NCBI RefSeq assembly: GCF_024741815.1
Contig: NZ_CP102951.1
Span: forward strand, 4,044,001-4,108,000
Length of the DNA stretch: 64,000 nucleotides
Source: Pseudomonas sp. LS1212
GTDB taxonomy: Bacteria > Pseudomonadota > Gammaproteobacteria > Pseudomonadales > Pseudomonadaceae
Direction of reading: 5' to 3'
A model generated the notes under the pieces. It saw only the letters and a program-made list of their open reading frames with translations. It did not search any database and had not been told where the DNA came from. The position numbers were made by a program, and so were the translations under genes. Shown here one piece after another: positions 53,537 through 62,514 of the stretch (positions are counted from its first letter, which is position 1; the number at the start of each line of letters is the position of its first letter).

Positions 53537-54001
53537 CTACAAAAGGGCGGCAGCTGCCGAAGGCTGCGTCCCGCCGAGGAGCGCGGCCCCATAGCCCTCG
53601 ATAAACTCCGCCGGCATGCGCTTTGGCCGTCCGGTGGAGAGTTCGATGCAGACAAAGGTGGTTTGCGCGCGCAGCAGCGTGGTGCCGTCGCTCGGGCGCT
53701 TGAGTTGAAAGCGCCGGGTCATTTTCAGGCGCTGGTCCCAATCGACGATCCAGGTCGCCAATTGAAGCTCATCGCCCTCATAGGCACTGGCCAGGTAGTC
53801 GATCTCGTGGCGCACCACTGCCATCGCCCGGTCCAGGCGGCGGTACTCGGTCAGGTCCAGGCCCAGGCGCTGCGAATGCCGCCATGCACAGCGCTCGAGC
53901 CAGGTGACGTACACCGCGTTATTGGCATGCCCGAGCTCGTCGATATCCTCGGCACCCACACAAAGATCAATGATAAACGGCGTTGCCAGATCCCAACTCA
54001 T
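53537..54001 (-). CDS. Acyl-CoA thioesterase (4HBT hot-dog fold)
   Basis: The 154-residue protein carries DIDELGHANNAVYVTWLERC (by its ends, about residues 19-38), the hot-dog-fold active-site motif with the conserved Asp/His/Asn of the 4-hydroxybenzoyl-CoA thioesterase group. It hydrolyses acyl-CoA thioesters; chain length preference cannot be told. It lies upstream of dusC and downstream of the hydrolase/TetR pair, all leftward. Confidence 0.88.
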   Translation of the reverse strand: MSWDLATPFIIDLCVGAEDIDELGHANNAVYVTWLERCAWRHSQRLGLDLTEYRRLDRAMAVVRHEIDYLASAYEGDELQLATWIVDWDQRLKMTRRFQLKRPSDGTTLLRAQTTFVCIELSTGRPKRMPAEFIEGYGAALLGGTQPSAAAALL

Positions 54002-54068
54002 GCCTGCTCCCAGTCACATTGATGCGGCCAGCCACATTGATTCGGCCAGGCGCCAGTGTAGCCGATGC

Positions 54069-54902
54069 TCAGGCCGATTGGCGCGCCTGGTGACCGCTTC
54101 GTTCGAGCAGGGCAAGCACAGCGTCGATCAAACGCGGATCGGCCAGCACCCGTCGATGCCCACCTTCGGGCAATACCAGCAGCCGGCTGTCGAACCAGGC
54201 TTCATGAATCACCTGAGCTTCACTGGCCGGCACCAGCGGATCATCTTCGGCATGCACGATCAGGCCGGGCATTTTCAACTGGTAGTGACTGACATCCAGC
54301 CGTGAAGCCTGCACACCCACATCACGTTCAACCTGGTGGATAAACGCCGCCCGCGCCCGCGGTGGCAGCCCGACCCGCCGGGCAAAGCCGCGCAGCACGC
54401 CAATGACCCGGGCGGGTGCGGCAATGCTCACCACCACCTCCGCACGCAGGCCCATTTGCGTGGCCAGCAATACGCTGGAGCCGCCCATGGAATGGCCGAT
54501 CACGGCCCGCAAGGGTGGCAATTCGGCGGCAGCCTCCAGCAGCGCCCGAGCGAACAATCCCACATGGGCTTCACGACCTGGCGAGCGCCCGTGCCCCGGC
54601 CCATCGAGCGCAACGGCCGTGTAGCCGGCCGCCACCAGGGCATTGACCAGGCTGGCAAACTGGGTCGGCCGCCCTTCCCAGCCATGCATCAGCAGCACGG
54701 TCGGGCCTTGCCCCCAGCGCAGCGTCGAGAGCCCGAAACGCAAGGCGATGCGTTCGGCCTTGGCCAGCAGCGGCAACTCCCACTCTCGGGGTGGCAAGTT
54801 GCGCGGCCGCATGAACGCGAGTCGCATTTTACTGGCAACCATGTTCGGTGCCAGCCAGCCCAAGGTGCCATTGACGCCACGAATCCAGCTCATAGTGCTC
54901 AT
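54069..54902 (-). CDS. Alpha/beta hydrolase
   Basis: The 277-residue protein has the oxyanion HGWEGRP segment (about 73-79), the nucleophile elbow GHSMGGS with the Ser near residue 138, and downstream HAEDDPLVP and the GGHRRVL histidine, completing a catalytic triad. The ATG at 54902 has a GAGGAG site. A TetR gene ends 28 bases upstream on the same strand, so the two form an operon in which TetR probably controls the hydrolase. Confidence 0.88.
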   Translation of the reverse strand: MSTMSWIRGVNGTLGWLAPNMVASKMRLAFMRPRNLPPREWELPLLAKAERIALRFGLSTLRWGQGPTVLLMHGWEGRPTQFASLVNALVAAGYTAVALDGPGHGRSPGREAHVGLFARALLEAAAELPPLRAVIGHSMGGSSVLLATQMGLRAEVVVSIAAPARVIGVLRGFARRVGLPPRARAAFIHQVERDVGVQASRLDVSHYQLKMPGLIVHAEDDPLVPASEAQVIHEAWFDSRLLVLPEGGHRRVLADPRLIDAVLALLERSGHQARQSA

Positions 54903-54930
54903 CGATTTTCTCCTCAGGGACATCGCTCGA

Positions 54931-55470
54931 TCAGATAACTGCCGACTTGGCGGCACGCAGGACTCGATCAGACAAGGGGCAGGCGCCCAAGGCCCGCGCC
55001 AGGGCCAGGCCACCCACCATCAGCGCCAGGTCGGCGAGTACCTTGTCGGCCTCTTCGGGGCTGCTGGAAAGTTGCGCCGTCATCAGTTCCAGATGCTCGC
55101 CGAGCACCTGGCGAAAAGCCTCGGGCAGGCTTGCCATTTCGCCCAGTGAGCTCGGCAACGGACAGGCTTGCTCGGTGGCATCACGGTGCTTGCGCGACAG
55201 GTAGAACGCGGCAGCCAGGGCCCGGCGCTCTTCCCCGCTCAATGTGGGATCGACTTCAGCAAGCAAGGCGCGGCGCTGGCCAAGCAATTGGCTGAAGGCC
55301 TCCAGCATCAGCGCATCCTTGCTCTCGAAGTGGGCATAGAAGCCACCTACCGTGAGCCCTGCCGCGCCCATGACGTCACTGACGCTGGGCTCGGCCGGGC
55401 CGTGCTGGATCAACGCATGACTGGCCGCCTGCAGAATGCGTTCACGGGTTTTCGCCTTTTTGTCGCTCAT
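54931..55470 (-). CDS. TetR-family transcriptional repressor
   Basis: The 179-residue protein begins MSDKKAKTRERILQAASHAL (by its ends) and has the HTH AAGLTVGGFYAHFESKDAL (about 35-53) typical of the AcrR/TetR family. The remainder is the helical ligand domain, with Cys102 in EQACPLPSS as in many TetR regulators of the YcdC/NemR-like groups. The ATG at 55470 has a GGAGG site. A palindromic AT-rich operator lies directly upstream, so autoregulation is likely. Confidence 0.92.
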   Translation of the reverse strand: MSDKKAKTRERILQAASHALIQHGPAEPSVSDVMGAAGLTVGGFYAHFESKDALMLEAFSQLLGQRRALLAEVDPTLSGEERRALAAAFYLSRKHRDATEQACPLPSSLGEMASLPEAFRQVLGEHLELMTAQLSSSPEEADKVLADLALMVGGLALARALGACPLSDRVLRAAKSAVI

Positions 55471-55481
55471 GAGCGCCTCCA

Positions 55482-55515
55482 AATATTATTGAGATAATAT
55501 TATACGCATAATATT
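55482..55515. promoter_or_regulatory. Two overlapping perfect palindromes, probable TetR operator
   Basis: AATATTAT-TGAG-ATAATATT (55482-55501) and AATATTAT-ACGC-ATAATATT (55496-55515) share six bases. Both have identical eight-base arms and a four-base spacer and sit 12 bases upstream of the TetR start codon, across its ribosome site and promoter. Very AT-rich for this genome. Confidence 0.8.
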
Positions 55516-55617
55516 TTTTGGCAAGCACAAGACAACACCGTTCGTCTGCACGAACCGCGCACTTTGAAATAAAGGAGGAATGAAGATGCCGAAAAGATTA
55601 TTACGGCAGAAAAACAA

Positions 55618-55646
55618 AAGGCTCATTCAATAATCGAATGAGCCTT
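55618..55646 (-). terminator. Intrinsic terminator of the Ala-Glu tRNA cluster
   Basis: The stem AAGGCTCATTC/GAATGAGCCTT with a seven-base loop, read leftward, is followed by TTTGTTTTTCTG. It lies 25 bases beyond the last tRNA-Glu. Confidence 0.85.
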
Positions 55647-55670
55647 GAAATCCCGCATAGCGGGTAAAAG

Positions 55671-55746
55671 TGGCGTCCCCTAGGGGACTCGAACCCCTGT
55701 TACCGCCGTGAAAGGGCGGTGTCCTAGGCCACTAGACGAAGGGGAC
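55671..55746 (-). tRNA. tRNA-Glu (TTC)
   Basis: A 76-base cloverleaf on the reverse strand: GTCCCCT/AGGGGAC acceptor, anticodon TTC in loop CTTTCAC, T-loop GGTTCGAGTCC, and CCA encoded. Last gene of the cluster. Confidence 0.97.
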
Positions 55747-55789
55747 GCATAACCTTCGAGCAGATCCGTTTTCACGAATCCTGGCAAAT

Positions 55790-55865
<76 letters not shown>

Positions 55866-55918
55866 GGATTTTTCGCCTCGCGGCGCAGCGACCTCTTACG
55901 ACATCGCTTGTGTAAAAC

Positions 55919-55994
55919 TGGCGTCCCCTAGGGGACTCGAACCCCTGTTACCGCCGTGAAAGGGCGGTGTCCTAGGCCACTAGACGAAGGGGAC
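55919..55994 (-). tRNA. tRNA-Glu (TTC), second copy
   Basis: Same sequence as the tRNA-Glu at 55671-55746, with anticodon TTC and encoded CCA. Confidence 0.97.
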
Positions 55995-56070
55995 GCAACC
56001 CTTCTACCAATTGATCAGGCTGGAATCTGATCTATCCGAAGTCAATACAACCAACTCCGGATCTGGAATT

Positions 56071-56146
<76 letters not shown>

Positions 56147-56319
56147 ACAATGTCGCTTTGAACTGAACCGCTTGGCTGGGTGCTTCGCGTTTCGTTGCGT
56201 TCATCGCTGTGGACGGGGCGCATATTAAGAGCGGATCACAGACCTGTCAAACTTATTTTCAACAAAATCTGAATTTTTTTTCCGCGATAACAAACACTTA
56301 CCGGTCTTTCTCTGTGCAG

Positions 56320-56359
56320 CCCCCGGAAAAACGGGGGTTTGGGGCCGCTTTGCGGCCCC
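56320..56359 (-). terminator. Tandem hairpins after gltX
   Basis: GGGGCCGC/GCGGCCCC with a TTT loop (56341-56359) is followed, in the leftward direction, by CCCCCG/CGGGGG around an AAAAAG loop (56320-56337). The first stem starts seven bases past the gltX stop. Confidence 0.7.
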
Positions 56360-56365
56360 AGCTAC

Positions 56366-57847
56366 TCAGGCAATACTGCCCAGCAGCTTTTCCCATTCTT
56401 TGTTTTCTTTCTTCGAAACACCACCGAGCAGGTCCAGAGCCTGACGCAGGCGGTAGCGCGTCAGGTCCGGCCCGAGGATTTCCATGGCATCGAGTACGGA
56501 AACCGAGCTCGCCTGCCCTGTAATGGCGGCAAACATCAGCGGCATGGCATCACGCAGCTTCAGCTCCAGCGAATCAACCACCGCCTGGATGCAACCGGTG
56601 ATCGGGTCCTTTTCCCACTGACGCAGCGACTCGAGTTTCCACAGGATCAACTGCATCAACTGCCGCACCTGATCACCGGAAAGTTTCTTGTGCTCGAACA
56701 GCTTGGCATCCAGCTGCAAGCCACCGGCGAAGAAGAATGCACCCAGCGGTGCGATCTGACTGAAGGTTTCCACCCTGCCTTGCACGTGCGGTGCGATTTT
56801 CATCATGTAGTCGGCGTTGAAAGCCCACTTCTGCACCCGCGCGGCGAACTCTTCCACCGGCAGGTCGCGCAGCCACTGGCCGTTGAGCCAGGACAGTTTC
56901 TCGATATCGAAGATCGGCCCACCCAGGGAAACCCGCGACAGGTCGAAATGCTCGACCATTTCCTGCAGGGAGAACTTCTCGCGCTCGTCCGGCATGGACC
57001 AGCCCATGCGGCCCAGGTAGTTGAGCATGGCTTCAGGCATGAAGCCCATGCGCTCGTAGAAGGTCACCGAGGTCGGGTTCTTGCGTTTGGACAGCTTGCT
57101 CTTGTCCGGGTTGCGCAGCAGTGGCATGTAGCACAGCTGCGGCTGTTCCCAGCCGAAGTATTCGTAGAGCAGCATCAACTTGGGCGCCGACGGCAGCCAC
57201 TCCTCGCCACGCAGGACGTGGGTGATGCCCATGAGGTGGTCGTCGACCACGTTGGCAAGGAAATAGGTCGGCAGACCGTCGGTCTTCATCAACACTTGCA
57301 TGTCCATGCGATCCCACGGGATCTCGACGTCACCGCGCAGCATGTCCGGCACCACGCAGACGCCTTCGCTCGGCACCTTCATGCGGATGACATGGGGCTC
57401 GCCGGCGGCCAGGCGCCGCTGCACCTCTTCAGGCGACAGCAGCAGAGCGCGGCCATCGTAGCGTGGAGTTTCGCCACGTGCAGTCTGCTCGGCGCGCATC
57501 TGGTCCAGCTCTTCGGCCGTGCAGAAGCACGGGAAGGCGTGCCCCAGGTCGACCAGTTGCTGGGCATATTGCTTGTAGATATCGCCCCGCTCGCTCTGCC
57601 GGTACGGGCCATGCGGGCCACCGACGTCCGGGCCTTCGCTCCACTCGATGCCCAGCCAGCGCAAGGCGTCGAAAATCTGCTGCTCGGACTCACGGGTCGA
57701 GCGCAACTGATCGGTATCTTCAATACGCAGGATGAACTCGCCGCCGTGCTGCTTGGCAAAGCAATAGTTGAACAAGGCGATATAAGCCGTGCCGACGTGG
57801 GGATCCCCGGTGGGCGATGGCGCGATACGAGTACGAACGGTGGTCAT
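56366..57847 (-). CDS. gltX: Glutamyl-tRNA synthetase
   Basis: The 493-residue class I synthetase charges tRNA-Glu. The HIGH-type motif is PSPTGDPHVGTAY (residues 9-21), the KMSKS-type motif is KLSKRKNP (about 240-247), and the C-terminal anticodon-binding domain is complete. It lies just downstream of two tRNA-Glu genes on the same strand. Confidence 0.97.
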   Translation of the reverse strand: MTTVRTRIAPSPTGDPHVGTAYIALFNYCFAKQHGGEFILRIEDTDQLRSTRESEQQIFDALRWLGIEWSEGPDVGGPHGPYRQSERGDIYKQYAQQLVDLGHAFPCFCTAEELDQMRAEQTARGETPRYDGRALLLSPEEVQRRLAAGEPHVIRMKVPSEGVCVVPDMLRGDVEIPWDRMDMQVLMKTDGLPTYFLANVVDDHLMGITHVLRGEEWLPSAPKLMLLYEYFGWEQPQLCYMPLLRNPDKSKLSKRKNPTSVTFYERMGFMPEAMLNYLGRMGWSMPDEREKFSLQEMVEHFDLSRVSLGGPIFDIEKLSWLNGQWLRDLPVEEFAARVQKWAFNADYMMKIAPHVQGRVETFSQIAPLGAFFFAGGLQLDAKLFEHKKLSGDQVRQLMQLILWKLESLRQWEKDPITGCIQAVVDSLELKLRDAMPLMFAAITGQASSVSVLDAMEILGPDLTRYRLRQALDLLGGVSKKENKEWEKLLGSIA

Positions 57848-57991
57848 TGAGGGTCTCGAACTAGAGATAAAACAAAGCGTGGATATTAGCAGGGCAGACC
57901 GGGCAGTCTCCAGTAAAGCGCCATGTTCCGGGGAAAAGGCCTGGCAGTGAGGCTGCGGCGCTGGGAAAACTCAGTAGACCGCGATGAACGA

Positions 57992-60007
57992 TTACACGGT
58001 CAACAGCCGTTCGCGCAACTTGGTAATCTCATCACGCGTCTGCGCCGCCGCTTCGAATTCCAGATCACGGGCCAACTGGTACATCTTCTCTTCCAGCTGC
58101 TTGATGCGCCTGGCGATCTCGCCAGGCGAACGCAGCTCGTTCTCGTAACGAGCAGCCTCCTCCGCAGCCTTGGCCATGCCCTTGCGCTTCTTGCTGCGCG
58201 AACCGGGTACGGTGGCGCCTTCGAGAATATCGGCAACATCCTTGAACACCCCCTTGGGCGTGATGCCGTTGGCCAGGTTGAAGGCAATCTGCTTGTCGCG
58301 ACGGCGTTCGGTCTCGCCGATCGCCCGCTCCATGGAGCCGGTGATGCGGTCAGCGTAGAGAATCGCCCGGCCACTGAGGTTACGCGCGGCACGGCCAATG
58401 GTCTGGATCAGCGAGCGCTCGGAGCGCAGGAAGCCTTCCTTGTCCGCATCGAGGATGGCCACCAGCGACACTTCCGGCATGTCCAGGCCTTCGCGCAGCA
58501 GGTTGATCCCCACCAGCACATCGAAAGTCCCCAGGCGCAGATCGCGAATGATTTCGACCCGCTCCACGGTATCGATATCCGAGTGCAGGTAGCGTACCCG
58601 CACATCATGGTCGGCAAGGTAGTCCGTGAGGTCTTCGGCCATGCGCTTGGTCAGCGTGGTGACCAGCACGCGCTCCTCGAGCGCAACTTTCTTGCGGATT
58701 TCCGAGAGCAGGTCGTCGACCTGGGTAGTGGCCGGGCGGATCTCCACTTGCGGGTCGACCAGACCGGTCGGCCGCACGACCTGCTCGACCACCCGCCCCG
58801 CATGCTCGGCTTCGTAAGGCCCGGGCGTTGCCGAGACGAAAATGGTCTGCGGGCTGACGCCTTCCCATTCGTCGAAGCGCATCGGCCGGTTGTCCAGCGC
58901 CGACGGCAAGCGGAAGCCGTACTCGACCAGGGTTTCCTTGCGCGAGCGGTCGCCCTTGTACATGGCCCCGACCTGCGGAACGCTGACGTGGGACTCGTCG
59001 ATCACCAGCAATGCGTCGGCCGGGAGGTAATCGTACAGCGTCGGTGGCGGTGCTCCCGCCGGACGACCGGAGAGATAACGCGAGTAGTTTTCGATGCCGT
59101 TGCAATAACCCAGTTCGAGAATCATTTCCAGGTCGAAACGGGTGCGCTGCTCCAGGCGCTGGGCCTCGACCAGCTTGTTGGTGTCGCGCAGGTATTCAAG
59201 ACGCTCCTTGAGCTCATCCTTGATCCCCTCCACCGCCTCCATCAGGGTTTCCCGCGGCGTGACGTAGTGGCTCTTGGGGTAGAAGGTAAAGCGTGGCAAC
59301 TTGCGGATGACTTCACCGGTCAGCGGATCGAAGGCCGAGATGTTTTCCACCTCGTCATCGAACAACTCGATGCGGATGGCTTCCAGGTCCGACTCGGCCG
59401 GGAAGATATCGATCACATCGCCGCGCACCCGAAAGGTCGCCCGGGCGAAATCCATGTCGTTGCGGGTGTACTGCAGGTCCGCCAGGCGCCGCAGCAGCGC
59501 GCGCTGATCGAGCCGGTCGCCGCGATCGACGTGCAGCACCATTTTCAGGTAGGTCTCCGGGCTGCCCAAACCATAGATACAGGAGACCGTGGTAACAATG
59601 ATCGCGTCCTTGCGCTCGAGCAACGCCTTGGTCGCCGACAATCGCATCTGTTCGATATGGTCGTTGATCGAAGCGTCCTTCTCGATGAAGGTATCGGAAG
59701 AAGGTACGTAGGCTTCAGGCTGGTAGTAGTCGTAGTAGGAGACGAAATACTCGACGGCGTTGTTCGGGAAAAACGACTTGAACTCGCCATACAGTTGCGC
59801 CGCCAGGGTCTTGTTCGGCGCCAGCACCAGGGTCGGTCGCTGCACCTGGGCAATCACGTTGGCAATGCTGAAAGTCTTGCCCGAGCCAGTCACCCCAAGC
59901 AGGGTCTGATGCGCCAACCCCGCGTCGATGCCTTCGACCATCTGGCGTATCGCTTCGGGTTGATCACCGGCCGGCTGGAAACGGGTAACGAGCTGAAACT
60001 CGGACAT
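57992..60007 (-). CDS. uvrB: UvrABC excinuclease subunit B
   Basis: The 671-residue helicase-like subunit loads UvrC at DNA damage. Walker A is LLGVTGSGKTFS (about 37-48), the beta-hairpin region YYDYYQPEAYVP is at about 92-103, the DESH box is present, and the C-terminal UVR motif (about 630-665, IKQLEEKMYQLARDLEFEAAAQ by its ends) binds UvrC. A consensus LexA box lies 76 bases upstream. Confidence 0.98.
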   Translation of the reverse strand: MSEFQLVTRFQPAGDQPEAIRQMVEGIDAGLAHQTLLGVTGSGKTFSIANVIAQVQRPTLVLAPNKTLAAQLYGEFKSFFPNNAVEYFVSYYDYYQPEAYVPSSDTFIEKDASINDHIEQMRLSATKALLERKDAIIVTTVSCIYGLGSPETYLKMVLHVDRGDRLDQRALLRRLADLQYTRNDMDFARATFRVRGDVIDIFPAESDLEAIRIELFDDEVENISAFDPLTGEVIRKLPRFTFYPKSHYVTPRETLMEAVEGIKDELKERLEYLRDTNKLVEAQRLEQRTRFDLEMILELGYCNGIENYSRYLSGRPAGAPPPTLYDYLPADALLVIDESHVSVPQVGAMYKGDRSRKETLVEYGFRLPSALDNRPMRFDEWEGVSPQTIFVSATPGPYEAEHAGRVVEQVVRPTGLVDPQVEIRPATTQVDDLLSEIRKKVALEERVLVTTLTKRMAEDLTDYLADHDVRVRYLHSDIDTVERVEIIRDLRLGTFDVLVGINLLREGLDMPEVSLVAILDADKEGFLRSERSLIQTIGRAARNLSGRAILYADRITGSMERAIGETERRRDKQIAFNLANGITPKGVFKDVADILEGATVPGSRSKKRKGMAKAAEEAARYENELRSPGEIARRIKQLEEKMYQLARDLEFEAAAQTRDEITKLRERLLTV

Positions 60008-60082
60008 AACGAACCTCTGATTTCATCCTGACCGCCAGCAAGGCAGCACAGCGATGAGAAATTTACCGACGACCCCGGCCGC

Positions 60083-60098
60083 CTGTATTTATAAACAG
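60083..60098. promoter_or_regulatory. LexA (SOS) box upstream of uvrB
   Basis: CTGTATTTATAAACAG fits CTGT-N8-ACAG exactly. It lies in the 339-base gap between uvrB and the aminotransferase gene, 76 bases upstream of the uvrB start, as expected for SOS control of uvrB. The rest of the gap holds promoter material for both genes and no convincing coding region. Confidence 0.85.
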
Positions 60099-60346
60099 TA
60101 TTTATACCCAGGTAGTGCCATGAAACTCCAGTTTAATGAGCGCTTTGTATACATTGCCCGACCGACTGGTCCGAATAAGACTAACGGTCGAAAAATAATC
60201 GCAAAAAGCCCGGTAAAACTTCTCGCCACCTGTCGCCGTAGAAGACTAGCCTCTCTATACTAACTCCCCGTTTGCGCACCGCTCTAGTGCATCCGGCTGG
60301 AGCGATGTGACCCTCTCTTCATTCTCCATTCAGAGCCACGGTAAAA

Positions 60347-61543
60347 ATGAGCCTGTTTTCCGCTGTCGAATTGGCACCACGCGATCCTATCCTCGGCCTC
60401 AACGAAGCATTCAATGCCGATACCCGCACCAGTAAAGTCAACCTGGGGGTCGGTGTTTACTGCAACGAGGAAGGCCGTATTCCACTGCTGCGTGCAGTGA
60501 TCGAAGCCGAAACCACTCGCGCCGCCCAGCACGCCTCGCGCGGCTACCTGCCGATCGACGGCATCGTGGCCTACGACCAGGCCGTGCAAAAACTGCTGTT
60601 CGGTGCTGATTCGCCACTGCTGGCAGCCGGCCGCGTCATTACCACCCAGGCCGTCGGCGGTACCGGCGCACTGAAGATCGGTGCAGACTTCCTCAAGCAG
60701 ATCTCGCCAAACGCCGTAGTCGCCATCAGCGACCCGAGCTGGGAAAACCACCGCGCGCTGTTCGAAACCGCCGGCTTCCCGGTACAGAACTATCGCTACT
60801 ACGATGCCGCCAGCCACGATGTAAACCGCACCGGCATGCTCGAAGACCTGAATGCCTTGCCGTCGGGCTCGATCATCGTCCTGCACGCCTGCTGCCACAA
60901 CCCGACTGGCGTCGACCTGAGCCCGGCCGACTGGCAGAACGTCCTGGACCTGATCAAGGCCAAGGGCCACATCCCGTTCCTGGACATGGCTTACCAGGGC
61001 TTTGGCGATGGCATCGACGAAGACGCTGCCGCCGTGCGCCTGTTCGCCGAATCGGGCTTGAACTTCTTCGTCTCCAGCTCCTTCTCCAAATCCTTCTCGC
61101 TGTATGGCGAACGCGTCGGCGCCCTGTCGATCATCACCGACTCGAAGGAAGAAAGCGCTCGCGTGCTGTCGCAAGTCAAGCGCGTGATCCGCACCAACTA
61201 CTCCAACCCGCCAACCCATGGCGCCAGCATCGTCGCTGCCGTGCTCAACAGCCCGCAATTGCGCGCCATGTGGGAAGCCGAGCTGGCTGAAATGCGCCTG
61301 CGCATTCGTGGCATGCGCAACGAGATGGTCGAGCGCCTGGCGCAATTGGCCCCCGACCATGACTTCAGCTTTGTCGGTCGTCAGCGCGGCATGTTCTCCT
61401 ACTCGGGCCTGACCGCCGAACAGGTTGCCCGCCTGAAGAACGAGTTCGGCATCTATGCGCTGGATACCGGCCGCATCTGTGTAGCCACGCTGAACAAGAG
61501 TAATATCGACGTTGTAACCAAAGCCATCGTTCAAGTGCTGTAA
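60347..61543 (+). CDS. tyrB: Aromatic/aspartate aminotransferase (TyrB-type)
   Basis: The 398-residue PLP enzyme of class I transfers amino groups between aspartate or aromatic amino acids and 2-oxo acids. The cofactor lysine is in SSSFSKSFSLYGERVG (about residue 247), with the HACCHNPTGVDL loop and DMAYQGF segment, and the C-terminal Arg region near RICVA. TyrB, AspC and PhhC types are similar; the last is possible in pseudomonads. Start ATG at 60347 follows GAGCCACGGTAAAA, a weak site. Confidence 0.92.
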   Translation: MSLFSAVELAPRDPILGLNEAFNADTRTSKVNLGVGVYCNEEGRIPLLRAVIEAETTRAAQHASRGYLPIDGIVAYDQAVQKLLFGADSPLLAAGRVITTQAVGGTGALKIGADFLKQISPNAVVAISDPSWENHRALFETAGFPVQNYRYYDAASHDVNRTGMLEDLNALPSGSIIVLHACCHNPTGVDLSPADWQNVLDLIKAKGHIPFLDMAYQGFGDGIDEDAAAVRLFAESGLNFFVSSSFSKSFSLYGERVGALSIITDSKEESARVLSQVKRVIRTNYSNPPTHGASIVAAVLNSPQLRAMWEAELAEMRLRIRGMRNEMVERLAQLAPDHDFSFVGRQRGMFSYSGLTAEQVARLKNEFGIYALDTGRICVATLNKSNIDVVTKAIVQVL

Positions 61544-61612
61544 GGCTGGCAAGGAGGGGAAGTCAGCCAAGGCTTGACTTCCCCTTACCAATCAGTAACA
61601 TAGGCAACAGAT

Positions 61613-61688
61613 TCCGCGATAGCTCAGTCGGTAGAGCAAATGACTGTTAATCATTGGGTCCCAGGTTCGAGTCCTGGTCGCGGAGCCA
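61613..61688 (+). tRNA. tRNA-Asn (GTT)
   Basis: A 76-base cloverleaf: TCCGCGA/TCGCGGA acceptor, anticodon GTT in loop CTGTTAA, T-loop GGTTCGAGTCC, and CCA encoded. Confidence 0.97.
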
Positions 61689-61694
61689 CATTCC

Positions 61695-61717
61695 AAAGCC
61701 CCACTTGTTGGGGCTTT
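61695..61717 (+). terminator. Intrinsic terminator after tRNA-Asn
   Basis: AAAGCCCC/GGGGCTTT stem with a seven-base loop immediately after the tRNA; a short T-rich tail follows. Confidence 0.8.
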
Positions 61718-61740
61718 GTCGTTTCTGATGATCTGAAAAA

Positions 61741-62220
61741 TCATCCAGCGCTCGCCACTTGAGCTTTCGGCTGCTCCTCCAGCCGCTCCCAACCCAGACA
61801 GGCCAACGCCAAGGTTCTGGGGACGACTTCGCGTCCATTGCTGTAACGGCTGATACTGCGAGGTTTTACACCAAGGGCATTTGCCGCCTGATCCAACGTC
61901 ATGCGATGGCGGGCGCGCCAGGCCATGAAAATCCGGGTGTTTTCATCCTTCGCTGCCTGCACCAATGCGTCAAGATAAAGCGTGTCGACCCCAATCTGGA
62001 TGTCCAATGCAGGCCACTCGACCGTCCAACCATTGTCGCCCAGCACAACATCGTTAAATGCTGTGCCATTGAGTGGCTTGAGGCCCTGGCACGTTTTCAG
62101 GTCATAGCTCATGTCCAGCTCGAATTTCTGACCATCGACAAATGTCAGCTCAAGTTTGGCGTCAGGGAGAGCTTGCACAGCCTGTAGGCGCGGTCGCTTC
62201 ATCGATGCCATTTCTTCCAC
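61741..62220 (-). CDS. DUF2442 protein with C-terminal helix-turn-helix
   Basis: The protein is 156-159 residues depending on the start (62220, or ATG at 62211). The first 80 residues (LELTFVDGQKFELDMSYDLK, by its ends, and WPALDIQIGVDTLYLDAL) match DUF2442. The C-terminal 60 residues (MTLDQAANALGVKPRSISRYSNG) form an Xre-like HTH. It overlaps the DUF4160 gene upstream. The HTH suggests DNA binding and autoregulation, as antitoxins of such pairs do. Confidence 0.8.
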   Translation of the reverse strand: MEEMASMKRPRLQAVQALPDAKLELTFVDGQKFELDMSYDLKTCQGLKPLNGTAFNDVVLGDNGWTVEWPALDIQIGVDTLYLDALVQAAKDENTRIFMAWRARHRMTLDQAANALGVKPRSISRYSNGREVVPRTLALACLGWERLEEQPKAQVASAG

Positions 62221-62429
62221 TCCTTCAAAAGTTCGGCCTGGTTAGCCTGGACCCAGGCCAAAGCCTCATTCAAGACTGCAGCAGGTGCCCTTCCTGCTAC
62301 AACCTCGACAACCTCCAGGCTGATCATAACGTCCACTCCTCCGCCCGTCAGATGAACATGCGGAGGAAGATGGTCCTTTTCCCGCAGCTCAATGCGGTAT
62401 TTTTCCCGGAGACGGTGTTTGGTCGACAT
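62199..62429 (-). CDS. DUF4160 protein
   Basis: The 76-residue protein begins MSTKHRLREKYRIELREKDH (by its ends) and contains HLPPHVHLTGGGVDVMISL, the DUF4160 signature with its PHxH core, then VLNEALAWVQANQAELLKEW. A longer start at 62465 adds twelve residues without a better ribosome site. It overlaps the DUF2442-HTH gene. DUF4160/DUF2442 neighbours are often considered toxin-antitoxin-like; the activity is unproved. Confidence 0.8.
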   Translation of the reverse strand: MSTKHRLREKYRIELREKDHLPPHVHLTGGGVDVMISLEVVEVVAGRAPAAVLNEALAWVQANQAELLKEWKKWHR

Positions 62430-62514
62430 TCGGGGATGGTATCGCCAAATTGGCGATACAAACAAGATTCACCCATTTCATAATGTGAACGAGTGAAGCT
62501 CCCACCACTCAGAG

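Noticed and set aside
55586..55633. A 15-residue very basic peptide frame with an AAGGAGG site upstream
   Set aside because: The ribosome site is good, but the frame runs into the tRNA terminator and is too short to judge; conservation would be needed.
60054..60263. Possible 69-residue rightward reading frame upstream of the aminotransferase gene
   Set aside because: It overlaps the LexA box and uvrB promoter, has no ribosome site and no patterned sequence; probably chance.
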